From assembly GCA_017744915.1 (NCBI GenBank), contig JAGIAH010000009.1:124001-188000 (forward strand): a stretch of DNA of 64,000 nucleotides, read 5' to 3'. The position numbers were made by a program, and so were the translations under genes. Of this stretch, positions 8,433 to 17,826 are shown in pieces. Source of the stretch: Agrobacterium tumefaciens. Lineage in GTDB: Bacteria; Pseudomonadota; Alphaproteobacteria; Rhizobiales; Rhizobiaceae. Position 1 is the first letter of the stretch. Each line of letters begins with the position of its first letter. The notes under the pieces were generated by a model, which saw only the letters and a program-made list of their open reading frames with translations, did no database searches and was not told the DNA's origin.

Positions 8433-9737
8433 ATGACGAAGACCGATATTGCCACCCGTGTCCATAATCATACCTGGAAGCTAGACCCGATCGTCCGCAG
8501 CCTGATCGATACGGATTTCTACAAGCTGTTGATGTTGCAGATGATCTGGAAACTTTATCCGGAAGTCGATGCGACGTTTTCGCTGATCAATCGCACCAAG
8601 ACGGTGCGGCTTGCGGAAGAGATCGACGAGATGGAGTTGCGCGAACAGCTCGATCATGCGCGCACCCTGCGGCTCTCCAAGAAGGAAAATATCTGGCTTG
8701 CGGGTAACACGTTTTACGGCCGCTCGCAGATTTTCGAGCCGGAATTCCTCTCCTGGCTTTCGAGCTATCAATTGCCGGAATACGAACTTTTCAAGCGCGA
8801 CGGGCAATATGAGCTGAACTTCCATGGCCGCTGGATGGATACGACGCTCTGGGAGATCCCGGCGCTGGCGATCATCAATGAATTGCGTTCACGCAGCGCC
8901 ATGCGCTCGCTCGGTTATTTCACGCTTGATGTGCTTTATGCCCGCGCCAAGGCCAAGATGTGGGAGAAGGTCGAGCGGTTACGGGAACTGCCGGGCCTGC
9001 GCATCTCCGATTTCGGCACCCGCCGCCGCCACAGCTTCCTTTGGCAGCGCTGGTGCGTCGAGGCGCTGAAGGAAGGCATCGGTCCAGCCTTTACCGGTAC
9101 GAGCAACGTGCTCCTCGCCATGGATTCCGATCTCGAAGCCGTGGGCACCAACGCGCATGAACTGCCGATGGTGGTTGCGGCGCTGGCGCAGACCAATGAG
9201 GAGCTGGCCGCCGCGCCCTATCAGGTTCTGAAGGACTGGAACCGGCTTTATGGCGGCAACCTGCTGATCGTGCTGCCGGACGCCTTCGGCACGGCAGCGT
9301 TCCTGCGCAATGCGCCGGAATGGGTGGCGGACTGGACGGGTTTCCGTCCGGACAGTGCGCCGCCGATCGAAGGCGGGGAAAAGATCATCGAGTGGTGGCA
9401 GAAGATGGGCCGCGACCCGCGCAAGAAGATGCTGATCTTCTCTGATGGTCTCGATGTCGACGCCATCATCGACACCTACAGGCATTTCGAGGGTCGGGTG
9501 CGCATGAGCTTCGGCTGGGGCACCAATCTGACCAATGATTTTGCCGGCTGCGCGCCGAAAACCATTGCCAGCCTCAAGCCAATTTCCATCGTCTGCAAGG
9601 TCAGCGATGCCAATGGCCGCCCGGCGGTGAAGCTCTCGGACAATCCGCAAAAAGCCACCGGCGATCCGGCCGAAGTGGAGCGTTACCTGAAGTTCTTCGG
9701 CGAGGAAGACCACAAGGAACAGAAGGTTTTGGTTTAA
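8433..9737 (+). CDS. pncB: Nicotinate phosphoribosyltransferase
   Basis: The 434-residue enzyme has the usual length and converts nicotinate and PRPP to nicotinate mononucleotide in NAD salvage, in the cytoplasm. Family marks are [13 protein letters not shown] near the N-terminus, the [13 protein letters not shown] active-site segment near residue 195, TGTSNVLLA, and the [10 protein letters not shown] and [10 protein letters not shown] phosphate-binding motifs. ATG 8433 has GGGGA upstream. No NAD-pathway neighbour is present. A hairpin lies 8 bases after the stop. Confidence 0.95.
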   Translation: MTKTDIATRVHNHTWKLDPIVRSLIDTDFYKLLMLQMIWKLYPEVDATFSLINRTKTVRLAEEIDEMELREQLDHARTLRLSKKENIWLAGNTFYGRSQIFEPEFLSWLSSYQLPEYELFKRDGQYELNFHGRWMDTTLWEIPALAIINELRSRSAMRSLGYFTLDVLYARAKAKMWEKVERLRELPGLRISDFGTRRRHSFLWQRWCVEALKEGIGPAFTGTSNVLLAMDSDLEAVGTNAHELPMVVAALAQTNEELAAAPYQVLKDWNRLYGGNLLIVLPDAFGTAAFLRNAPEWVADWTGFRPDSAPPIEGGEKIIEWWQKMGRDPRKKMLIFSDGLDVDAIIDTYRHFEGRVRMSFGWGTNLTNDFAGCAPKTIASLKPISIVCKVSDANGRPAVKLSDNPQKATGDPAEVERYLKFFGEEDHKEQKVLV

Positions 9738-9744
9738 GGCAACC

Positions 9745-9769
9745 GGGCGCTCCGGTTGGGGAAGCGCCC
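9745..9769 (+). terminator. Hairpin after pncB, weak terminator
   Basis: A 7-bp GC-rich stem (9745-9751 with 9763-9769) follows the pncB stop. It lacks a proper U run on either strand, so it may only stabilise the mRNA end or separate convergent transcripts. Confidence 0.35.
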
Positions 9770-9790
9770 GTCGGATCCTGACTAGGCCGA

Positions 9791-11185
9791 TTATTTTGCG
9801 AATTGATGTGCGATGTAATGGAAGAGTGCGCGGATACCCTGCGCTTCCCCGCCGATCGATGAATGGTGACGCTCGCTGAGCGACCAGCCGTAAATATCGA
9901 AATGCGCCCAGCGCTTGGTATTGGTGACGAAGCGCTTCAGGAACAGGGCGGCGGTGATCGATCCACCCATGCCGCCAGAAGGCGCATTGGTGATATCGGC
10001 TGCCCTTGAGCGGATATCCTTGTCATATCCCATATAGAGCGGCATGCGCCACAGCGGGTCATCCGTATCGATGCTGGCTTCCGCGATATCATGGGCCAGA
10101 TCCTCGTCATCGGTGTAGAAGGGCGGCAGATCGGGACCCAGCGCCACGCGTGCGGCACCCGTCAGCGTCGCCATGTCGATCATCAGGTCCGGCGCGTCCT
10201 CGTCGGCATAGGCCAGCGTATCGGCCAGAACGAGACGGCCCTCCGCATCGGTATTGTCGATCTGTACCGTCAACCCCTTGCGGCTCCTATAGATATCGCC
10301 GGGACGGAAGGCATTGGCGGAGATGGAGTTTTCGACCGCCGGCACGAGAACGCGCAGATCGACCGGCAGCTTGGCATCCATGATCATCAGCGCAAGGCCG
10401 AGAACATTGGCGGCGCCACCCATATCCTTCTTCATCAGCGCCATGGACGCGGCGGGCTTGATATCGAGACCGCCGGTATCGAAGCAGACCCCCTTGCCGA
10501 CGAGAGTGAGGCGCGGATTGCCCTTCTTGCCCCAGTTCATTTCCAGAAGGCGCGGTGCACTTTCACTGGCGCGGCCAACGGCATGGATCAGCGGGAAGTT
10601 TTCTTTGAGCAGATCATCGCCGGTCGTAACGTTCACCTTCGCCTTGTAATGGGCGGCAAGCGCACGAAAGGCAATCTCGAGCTCGTCCGGCCCCATGTCA
10701 TTGGCCGGGACGTTGATGAGGTCGCGGGCAAGGAAGACACCTGCCAGAATGCGCTTGATCTCGCCGTCTTCGGCATCCTGCGGAATGAGAAGCTTTGCCC
10801 CGTTGGTCTTGGTGGTCTTGTATTTGTCGAAGCGATAGCTGCCGAGGCCGAAACCGAGCGCGAGGCGATTGGCCGTCAGGGGCGCGGTTTCGATGTGCCA
10901 CTCACCCTCCGGCAGCTCACGGGCGAGTTTGCCGGTGATGAAGGGAATTTCGGAAGGATTGCCACCGAGGCCGAGAAGCACGCCGCCTAGCGATCCGTCA
11001 GCGGAAGGAACGAGCAGGACGGCGCCAGCTTCCGCCTTGAACCCCGCCTTTTTTGCCCAGTCCAGAGCGACCGGGTCTATGGCACCCTGTTCGATATGGG
11101 CTGGCGTGACGGCGAAAACCGGCAATGTGCTGCCTGCCTTCGAGCTGAAAGGGGTGGGGCGTTCGATGAACTGATAGGGCGCCAT
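9791..11185 (-). CDS. M17-family leucyl aminopeptidase
   Basis: The 464-residue enzyme is a two-metal M17 aminopeptidase that removes N-terminal residues from peptides. The C-terminal catalytic domain carries GKGVCFDTGGLDIKP, the metal-binding NTDAEGRLVLAD and MATLTGAARVALG. The N-terminal domain is shorter than in E. coli PepA, as in the PepB/rhizobial subgroup. ATG at 11185 begins MAPYQFIERP. It is transcribed toward pncB and is divergent from the TPR lipoprotein, with 142 bases between their starts. Peptide turnover is the safe role; a regulatory DNA-binding role like PepA is not supported. Confidence 0.92.
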   Translation of the reverse strand: MAPYQFIERPTPFSSKAGSTLPVFAVTPAHIEQGAIDPVALDWAKKAGFKAEAGAVLLVPSADGSLGGVLLGLGGNPSEIPFITGKLARELPEGEWHIETAPLTANRLALGFGLGSYRFDKYKTTKTNGAKLLIPQDAEDGEIKRILAGVFLARDLINVPANDMGPDELEIAFRALAAHYKAKVNVTTGDDLLKENFPLIHAVGRASESAPRLLEMNWGKKGNPRLTLVGKGVCFDTGGLDIKPAASMALMKKDMGGAANVLGLALMIMDAKLPVDLRVLVPAVENSISANAFRPGDIYRSRKGLTVQIDNTDAEGRLVLADTLAYADEDAPDLMIDMATLTGAARVALGPDLPPFYTDDEDLAHDIAEASIDTDDPLWRMPLYMGYDKDIRSRAADITNAPSGGMGGSITAALFLKRFVTNTKRWAHFDIYGWSLSERHHSSIGGEAQGIRALFHYIAHQFAK

Positions 11186-11327
11186 GGTATGCTTCCGTAA
11201 ATATCGAGAATCGGTGCGATTAACGCTCTGTTAGGGTTAACAGATTATTGCTTAAGCGAAAGTTGCGTCATGTGAGTCTGTCGTGTGTCGGGCGCAAGAT
11301 CGATCATTCTCGGGCGGGGGCGCTGCC

Positions 11328-12152
11328 ATGACTGCATTTTCTTTGGCTAAGACAGGCCGGACAGGGTTGCTGCGGGGCACATGTCTCGCGGCGCTGGTTC
11401 TTGCGGTTTCAGGATGTGCGAGCACCAACAAGCCAGATCGCATGTCCACCGGCTCCATTCCCGCAGCCACGCGCTCCTACGACCATCTGAACATGGAGCA
11501 GCTTCGGCAGGCGGAAGAGGCTGCCGGCAAAACCTATGAACGCAACCCCAAGGACAAGTCCGCCGGTATGAATTACGCCAGCGTGCTGATGATGACCGGC
11601 AAGAATACGCAGGCGCTCGCCGTCATGCAGCAGATCGCCATCGCCAATCCAGCCGACCGTGATGTGCTTGCCGCCTATGGCAAGTCGCAGGCGGCCGCCG
11701 GCCAGCTGGAGCAGGCGCTTTCGACCATCCAGCGGGCGCAGACGCCTGATCGTCCCGACTGGCGGCTCTACTCCGCCGAGGGCGCCGTGCTCGACCAGCT
11801 TGGCCGCTCGAACGAGGCACGTTCCAGATACCGGCAGGCGCTCGACCTCAAACCGAACGATCCGAGCGTGTTGTCCAATCTCGGCATGTCCTATGTCCTG
11901 TCGAGCGATCCGCGCACCGCCGAAACCTATCTGCAATCGGCGATCGCCCAGCCGGGCGCCGACAGCCGCGTCCGCCAGAACCTTGCGCTCGTGGTCGGTC
12001 TTCAGGGCCGCTTTGCCGAAGCCGAGCGCATCGCCGTTCAGGAACTTTCTCCGCAGCAGGCGCAGGCTAACTTGACCTATCTGCGTGCAATGCTGTCGCA
12101 GCAGAATTCTTGGCAGCAGCTGGCGAAAAAAGACAGCAAGCCGGCTGGCTGA
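11328..12152 (+). CDS. tadD: TadD-like TPR lipoprotein of the Tad pilus locus
   Basis: The 274-residue protein has a lipoprotein signal peptide with lipobox LAVSGC (Cys30). At least four tetratricopeptide repeats follow between about residues 70 and 240 (for example RSRYRQALDLKPNDPSVLSNLG). TadD proteins are outer-membrane lipoproteins thought to help secretin assembly. ATG 11328 is chosen because it directly starts the signal peptide; a purine-rich GGGCGGGGGC precedes it. It converges on the tadC end of the cpa operon, leaving 85 bases between stops, so it has its own promoter. Confidence 0.85.
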   Translation: MTAFSLAKTGRTGLLRGTCLAALVLAVSGCASTNKPDRMSTGSIPAATRSYDHLNMEQLRQAEEAAGKTYERNPKDKSAGMNYASVLMMTGKNTQALAVMQQIAIANPADRDVLAAYGKSQAAAGQLEQALSTIQRAQTPDRPDWRLYSAEGAVLDQLGRSNEARSRYRQALDLKPNDPSVLSNLGMSYVLSSDPRTAETYLQSAIAQPGADSRVRQNLALVVGLQGRFAEAERIAVQELSPQQAQANLTYLRAMLSQQNSWQQLAKKDSKPAG

Positions 12153-12237
12153 GGTATTTTCAGAAACATTGGTGGTGTGGTCCGGCAGGCAAATCACTAC
12201 TGCCCCCTGCGCGCAAATTTTCGGCGCGTTTCATGCC

Positions 12238-13224
12238 TCAGAACGAATCGGCCACCCGAATGCCAGCCGGCCCGAGAATGACGGCGATGAGGACCGGCAG
12301 GAAAAACACGATCATCGGCACGGTGAGTTTCGGCGGCAGTGCGGCGGCTTTTTTCTCCGCTTCATTCATCCGCTCGTCGCGGCCTTCCTGCGCGAGAACG
12401 CGCAGCGCCTGAGCCAGCGGCGTACCATATCGTTCCGCCTGGATAAGGGCCTGCACCACGCTTCTGACGCCGTCCAGCTGGGTGCGCATCCCAAAATTCT
12501 CAAGCGCCGTGCGCCTGTCCTGAAGGAATGACAGTTCCGCTGTCGTCAGGATCATTTCCTCCGCCAGTTCAGGCGACTGCTCGCCCATCTCCTCGGCAAC
12601 GCGGCGCATGGCTGCTTCCATGGAGACGCCGGACTCGATGCAGATCAGCATGAGATCAAGCGCATCCGGCCAGGCCCGCTTGATGGAGGCCTGCCGCTTG
12701 GTCATGCGGTTCGAAACGTAGATATTGGGAGCGTAAAAGCCGACATAGCCAAAAAGAAGCACCGCCATCAGCTGAACGATAAAGGTCTGATTGGCGAGGT
12801 TTCCAAGAACGAAAACCCAGGTGAACGCCACCGCCAGAAAAACGAACGGCAATACGAACCGGGCGGCAAGAAATGTATTGAGCGCATTTTGCGACCGAAA
12901 ACCGGCCGCGCGCAGCTTGTTCATCGTGTTCTTGTCGACAAGGGCTTCCTGAAGATTGAATTTCTCCACGATGCGCCGCGCGGATTTATTGTTGTTGCCA
13001 CGCAGGGAGGACCTGTTCTCTCTCGTCACGGTCGCCAGTCGCTCGCGCTCGCGGCTGCGGATGAGTTCCCGTTCCGACGAGACGGCTTTCATGCGCTTGG
13101 CGAGATCTTTCCGCTCCAGGAAAGGCATGATCAGCGTATAGAGGGTCGCGAAAACCGCCAGTGTGACGAGAATGGCGATTATCGTTTGCGGATCCGTCAG
13201 GCGGGAAAGCAGATTTCCTGTCAT
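12238..13224 (-). CDS. tadC: TadC inner-membrane platform protein
   Basis: The 328-residue protein has an N-terminal membrane helix, a basic cytoplasmic stretch, two helices near residues 115-170, a type II secretion F-domain (DALDLMLICIESGVSMEAAM) and C-terminal hydrophobic helices. TadC pairs with TadB as the membrane platform on which the TadA ATPase acts to move pilin subunits. It is the last gene of the cpa operon, nine bases after tadB. ATG 13224 begins MTGNLLSRL. Confidence 0.9.
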   Translation of the reverse strand: MTGNLLSRLTDPQTIIAILVTLAVFATLYTLIMPFLERKDLAKRMKAVSSERELIRSRERERLATVTRENRSSLRGNNNKSARRIVEKFNLQEALVDKNTMNKLRAAGFRSQNALNTFLAARFVLPFVFLAVAFTWVFVLGNLANQTFIVQLMAVLLFGYVGFYAPNIYVSNRMTKRQASIKRAWPDALDLMLICIESGVSMEAAMRRVAEEMGEQSPELAEEMILTTAELSFLQDRRTALENFGMRTQLDGVRSVVQALIQAERYGTPLAQALRVLAQEGRDERMNEAEKKAAALPPKLTVPMIVFFLPVLIAVILGPAGIRVADSF

Positions 13225-13233
13225 GGTCGCTCC

Positions 13234-14238
13234 TCAAATATCGAAATTGATCATTTGGCGCATGATGAAAATTCCGATGAGCATCCATAGTCCGGATGCC
13301 CCCAGAATGATGTGTCCACGCAGATCGGTGAAAAGCACCGTGAGATAGTCGGGCGAGGTGAAATATACCAGCATCATCACGATGAAGGGCAATGCACCGA
13401 TAATCACGGCGGATGCTTTTGCCTCCATGGACAGGGCGTTTACCTTGGCGCGCATTTTTCTGCGGTCACGCAATACCTTGGAAAGGTTGGACAATGCTTC
13501 CGAAAGGTTGCCGCCTGCCTGTGCCTGGATATTGATGACGATACTGAAGAAACTCACTTCGAAAAGTGGCATGGTCAGCATCATGCGCTCGATCCCCTGC
13601 GGGATGCCGATACCGACCTGCTGTGCGTCGACGACCCGCTGGAACTCCGATTTCACCGGCTCCTGACCATCCGATGCGATCAGTCGCACGGCGTCGTTCA
13701 GCGGCAATCCGGATTTGATCGACCGGCACATGACGTCCAGCGCATTGGGAAACTCCTCAAGGAATTTTTTCTGCCGGCGCTTGAGAAGAAATGCCAGCAC
13801 CCAGCGCGGCATGCCCAAAGCCGCGACCGCTCCGATGAGCAGGGCGAAGATTAACGACAGACCATAAAGAAGTGCGACGAGAACGGCTAAAACCGAAGCG
13901 CCGGCACTCAGGACATGAAACCGCCGAACGGAAATCGCCAGTCCGGCCTGCACCAGCTTGTCGCGCAGGCTGACATTCTTTGCTTTCTTCGCCTTCTCGG
14001 TCTGTTTCTTTTCCATTTCCCGCAGGTTGTCCTGCATGGATTTGCGGCGTTTGCTGAGTTCCTGGACGCGATCCCGCGCAGCCTTGATGTTTGTGTGATC
14101 CGTCTCGGCGGCCTGGACCCGCTTGAAGCGGCTGTTGGTCTTTTTCTCGACCTCTATCTGCTGGAAGAGAAAGGCATAGGCGAGCGCTCCTGCCGAGATG
14201 GCGACAAGTACGGCCAATAACACTATTGTCGGGTCCAT
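13234..14238 (-). CDS. tadB: TadB inner-membrane platform protein
   Basis: The 334-residue protein has an N-terminal membrane helix followed by a highly charged cytoplasmic segment (residues 30-95, many Lys/Glu, probably helical). Then come membrane helices and a T2SS F-domain with ALDVMCRSIKSGLPLNDAVRLI. It is the paralogue and partner of TadC in the pilus base. It starts 14 bases after tadA and is followed nine bases later by tadC, which indicates co-translation in one operon. Confidence 0.91.
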   Translation of the reverse strand: MDPTIVLLAVLVAISAGALAYAFLFQQIEVEKKTNSRFKRVQAAETDHTNIKAARDRVQELSKRRKSMQDNLREMEKKQTEKAKKAKNVSLRDKLVQAGLAISVRRFHVLSAGASVLAVLVALLYGLSLIFALLIGAVAALGMPRWVLAFLLKRRQKKFLEEFPNALDVMCRSIKSGLPLNDAVRLIASDGQEPVKSEFQRVVDAQQVGIGIPQGIERMMLTMPLFEVSFFSIVINIQAQAGGNLSEALSNLSKVLRDRRKMRAKVNALSMEAKASAVIIGALPFIVMMLVYFTSPDYLTVLFTDLRGHIILGASGLWMLIGIFIMRQMINFDI

Positions 14239-14252
14239 GGCAGTCGCTTTCC

Positions 14253-15722
14253 TTAGGATGTCTTTTCCATCTCATCGAGCGCGGCCGCCAGACGCTTTTC
14301 TTCACCGTAATAGCGTGCACGATCCCAGAAATTGGGCTTGCTGATGCCGGTCGATACGTGCCTGCCGATCAGCCTGCCCTGTGCGTCCTCGCCTTCGATT
14401 TCGTATCGCATCAGATCCTGGGTAACGATGACGTCACCTTCCATGCCGATCACTTCGGTGATCTGCGTTATCCGGCGGGAACCGTCGCGCAGGCGCGCGG
14501 CCTGGATGACGACATCGATCGAGCCCGAGATGATTTCGCGCACGGTCTTGGCCGGCAGCGTGAACCCGCCCATGGCGATCATCGATTCGATACGGCTGAG
14601 GCATTCACGCGGCGTATTGGCGTGCAGCGTTCCCATTGAACCATCGTGGCCGGTATTCATGGCCTGCAAAAGGTCAAAAACTTCCGGTCCGCGTACTTCG
14701 CCGACGATGATGCGTTCGGGCCGCATGCGAAGGCAGTTCCTGACGAGATCGCGCATGGTGATCTCGCCTTCGCCTTCGATATTCGGCGGCCGTGTTTCGA
14801 GCCTCACCACATGCGGCTGCTGAAGTTGCAGTTCGGCGGTGTCCTCGCAGGTGATGATGCGTTCATCCCTGTCGATGAAACTCGTCAGGCAATTGAGAAG
14901 CGTGGTCTTGCCGGAGCCGGTGCCGCCCGAGATGACGACATTGCAGCGCACGCGGCCGATGATCTTGAGCAATGTCGCGCCTTCGGGCGTGATCGCTCCG
15001 AAACGCACGAGCTGGTCGAGCGTCAGCTTGTCCCTCTTGAATTTTCGGATCGTCAGCGCCGGGCCGTCGATGGCGAGCGGCGGCGCGATGACGTTGACGC
15101 GCGATCCATCCGGCAGGCGGGCGTCACATATGGGGCTCGATTCATCCACACGTCGACCGACCTGACTGACGATGCGCTGGCAGATGGAAAGCAGCTGGTT
15201 ATTGTCGCGAAAGCGGATGTCGGATTCGATGGTCTTGCCGCCGACTTCGATGAAGGTCTGGCCGGAACCGTTGACCATGATATCGGCAATGTCGTCGCGG
15301 GCGAGAAGTGGCTCCAGCGGTCCGTAACCCAGGACGTCGTTACAGATGTCTTCGAGCAGTTCTTCCTGCTCGGCAATCGACATGGCGAAATTCTTGATCG
15401 TGATGATATCGTTGACGATATCACGAATTTCCTCGCGCGCGCTTTCCGCATCGAGCTTGGCGAGTTGTGAAAGGTCGATCGTATCGATGAGTGCGGAAAA
15501 TACCTGGCTTTTGGTATTGTAATAATCTTCCGTGCGGGCACGTTTTTTCTGCACCGGCTGTGCCGTCGCCGCCTGCCGTGTTGCGGGTGATTGGCCCGGC
15601 TCAAGGGTGTCGATCGCGAGAGGGCGCGGCTCGGGCGCCGTCGCCACCTGCATTGGAACAGGTGCGGCAAGATCTGGCTTCGTGCTTCTGGCTGGGCCTT
15701 CAGACCCGCGTTTTCCGAACAT
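14253..15722 (-). CDS. cpaF: CpaF/TadA pilus assembly ATPase
   Basis: The 489-residue protein is a type II/IV secretion ATPase. The N-terminal 80 residues are basic and low in order. The catalytic core has Walker [11 protein letters not shown] (near residue 270), an Asp box, Walker [12 protein letters not shown], and a His box around MGTLHANTP. It powers extension, and in Tad systems also retraction, of Flp pili from the cytoplasmic face of the TadB/TadC platform. ATG 15722 begins MFGKRGSEG. It sits 33 bases downstream of cpaE. Confidence 0.95.
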   Translation of the reverse strand: MFGKRGSEGPARSTKPDLAAPVPMQVATAPEPRPLAIDTLEPGQSPATRQAATAQPVQKKRARTEDYYNTKSQVFSALIDTIDLSQLAKLDAESAREEIRDIVNDIITIKNFAMSIAEQEELLEDICNDVLGYGPLEPLLARDDIADIMVNGSGQTFIEVGGKTIESDIRFRDNNQLLSICQRIVSQVGRRVDESSPICDARLPDGSRVNVIAPPLAIDGPALTIRKFKRDKLTLDQLVRFGAITPEGATLLKIIGRVRCNVVISGGTGSGKTTLLNCLTSFIDRDERIITCEDTAELQLQQPHVVRLETRPPNIEGEGEITMRDLVRNCLRMRPERIIVGEVRGPEVFDLLQAMNTGHDGSMGTLHANTPRECLSRIESMIAMGGFTLPAKTVREIISGSIDVVIQAARLRDGSRRITQITEVIGMEGDVIVTQDLMRYEIEGEDAQGRLIGRHVSTGISKPNFWDRARYYGEEKRLAAALDEMEKTS

Positions 15723-15755
15723 CGGCGTTTCCGTCTAAAGGCGCAGAGGGAAGCC

Positions 15756-17039
15756 CTACTTGCGCTTGAGAATGCTTTTTAATTTGTCCAGACCACCGCG
15801 TCGGCTTTTGCGCAGTACGGTGCGGCCCGTAATGGTATGGGCAATTTGCGAGAAGGTTTCCGCGGTCTGGGATTTTTCATCCATCTCGCTGATCATGCGT
15901 CCGCTATTGGCGGCGTTTCCGAACAGCTGGGCGTCGAACGGAATGATGGCAATCGGCTCGATTTCCAGCGGCTCGAGGAAATCCGCGGGGGCGATTTCCG
16001 GACGTTTCGGCATGCCGACCTGGTTGAGAATGAGATGCGGCGGCTTGTCGTTGGGCCTCAGTTTAATCAGCGCGTCGAACAGGTTCTTCGTATTGCGCAG
16101 ATTTGCGAGATCGGGAACCGCGGTAATGACCACCTCGTCGGCTTCCGCGAGGACAGCCCGCGTCCAGTCGGACCATTGGTGGGGAAGATCCAGAACCGCA
16201 ACCGGTGCGCTGCGCTGCAGAACTTCCAGGATCGGCAGAAATGCCTGACGGTCGAGATCGTAGGTTCTGTCGAGAAGAGATGGCGCCGCCAGAAGCGACA
16301 GATGGTCGGAACATTTCGTCAGAAGGCGGTCGAGGAACACCTCATCCAGCCGCTCCGGTGAAAAGACCGCTTCAGCCATGCCCTGGGCGGGATCCTGATC
16401 GAAATCGATATTGGCCGTTCCATAGGCAAGATCCATATCCGCCAGAATGGTCTCGGTGGAAAAGAGGTTGGAAATACCGAAGGCGCAATTATGCGCCACG
16501 GTCGAGGAACCCACTCCACCCTTGGCGCCGATGAAGGCGATGTTGCGGCCCAGCGGCTCCGCTTCCGGATCGACGAAGATCGCTGCGATCGAGGCCAGCA
16601 GATCGGCCATATTGACGGGCGCGACGAGATATTCGGAAATGCCGTTGCGAATGAGATCGCGATAAAGCGAGATGTCGTTGTGCCGGCCGACGATGATGAC
16701 ACGGGTGGAGGGGTCACAAACCGCTGCGAGGGGAGTGAGATCGTCCAGCAGCGAGGCGGGGACACTTGCCGTTTCGAGAATGATGAGATTGGGCGTGGGC
16801 GATGCGGCAAACATCGTGGCTGCCGCATTGATATCACCCTTGGTCACACGCAGCGTGACCTTGCTCATGCGCCGATCACCGGACAAGGCGTCCATGACAC
16901 CCTGCATGTTGTCGCTGACGCAGAAAGCGTGAACGGAAATGCGGGGCAGGGGCCGCAGGTGGTCCATATCTGCAGCGCGCACTGGCTGCTCGGATTCGTC
17001 ACCGCCGTTTGGCTTGATATCGTATTCTACAGCGCTCAT
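15756..17039 (-). CDS. cpaE: CpaE/TadZ pilus localisation protein
   Basis: The 427-residue protein has an N-terminal receiver-like domain (about residues 35-150) and a MinD/ParA-type ATPase domain opening with IGAKGGVGSSTVAHN, a deviant Walker A. TadZ proteins mark the pole and recruit the Tad machine. ATG 17039 (MSAVEYDIKP) is used; an in-frame start 34 codons upstream would run into cpaD. It lies 34 bases after cpaD. The receiver-like domain seems to lack a clear phospho-acceptor pocket, as is usual for TadZ. Confidence 0.9.
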   Translation of the reverse strand: MSAVEYDIKPNGGDESEQPVRAADMDHLRPLPRISVHAFCVSDNMQGVMDALSGDRRMSKVTLRVTKGDINAAATMFAASPTPNLIILETASVPASLLDDLTPLAAVCDPSTRVIIVGRHNDISLYRDLIRNGISEYLVAPVNMADLLASIAAIFVDPEAEPLGRNIAFIGAKGGVGSSTVAHNCAFGISNLFSTETILADMDLAYGTANIDFDQDPAQGMAEAVFSPERLDEVFLDRLLTKCSDHLSLLAAPSLLDRTYDLDRQAFLPILEVLQRSAPVAVLDLPHQWSDWTRAVLAEADEVVITAVPDLANLRNTKNLFDALIKLRPNDKPPHLILNQVGMPKRPEIAPADFLEPLEIEPIAIIPFDAQLFGNAANSGRMISEMDEKSQTAETFSQIAHTITGRTVLRKSRRGGLDKLKSILKRK

Positions 17040-17073
17040 CGTCTTTCCTGCCGTGACAAATGTGAAAACCGCA

Positions 17074-17826
17074 TCAATCTGTCGCCGATGTCGAAGGCTT
17101 GCCGCGATAGTTTTCGATGACGACCGCTCGGCGCTCGGCATCGATCGGGCTCATACCGCGTGGACCGACCAGATCCATGGGATTGGCAATCTGCGCCGCG
17201 AGATTGCTCTGGGAAGCGCATCCGAAATTGTACCAGTTCTTGTTTGCGAAGGTATTATCCGAAAGGTCCTCGGGCCATTGGCCGCATTGGCCGGTCATGG
17301 CGGTAACCGCGACATAGCTCAGGCGGATGGGGGCGGAATCGCCATTCGGAGAAGCGGCATAGCGCGTCTCCATGATCTTGCCCGGCGCTACACCCGCACC
17401 GGAAAGCGTCGTGCGGATCTGTTTCGCCATTCGTGACGCGGCCGCCGAATTGGCCGATCCCGACGGTGTCTGAATATTGATGATACCGGTCGACATCGAC
17501 GCATAATTCTGGGCGAAACCACGGACATTATCCGCCATGGCCGTGGTCAACCGGCTGTCGCTGGCCGAAACCGGAATATCCAGTGAATGTTCTGCTTCCG
17601 ACAGGGTAATCGGATGGCGTGTGCGATAATCGTCGGGAATGGCGTTGGTGGTCATCGGATCGCGTGCACAGCCCTGCAACAGGCCGGCGGCGAGCGCGGC
17701 AACGGCGACGAGACCGGCCCTTCTTCCGGACACGTGAAGGGGAAGGGAGGACGAGGTTTCCTGCATGACGTTTCCTGCCCGGATCGGGCGCGCTGTGAAG
17801 AGGGGATTTCGTGCACGTATCGTCAT
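17074..17826 (-). CDS. cpaD: CpaD-family pilus assembly lipoprotein
   Basis: The product is up to 250 residues, with a lipoprotein signal (lipobox LLQGC) and the CpaD domain, including ITLSEAEHSLDIPV and the C-terminal CASQSNLAAQIANPMDLV. CpaD is a periplasmic/outer-membrane partner of the CpaC secretin. The ATG at 17826 overlaps the cpaC stop by four bases (ATGA), suggesting translational coupling. A second ATG at 17766 with AGGAAA upstream would give a more normal signal peptide and 230 residues, so the start is uncertain. Confidence 0.88.
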   Translation of the reverse strand: MTIRARNPLFTARPIRAGNVMQETSSSLPLHVSGRRAGLVAVAALAAGLLQGCARDPMTTNAIPDDYRTRHPITLSEAEHSLDIPVSASDSRLTTAMADNVRGFAQNYASMSTGIINIQTPSGSANSAAASRMAKQIRTTLSGAGVAPGKIMETRYAASPNGDSAPIRLSYVAVTAMTGQCGQWPEDLSDNTFANKNWYNFGCASQSNLAAQIANPMDLVGPRGMSPIDAERRAVVIENYRGKPSTSATD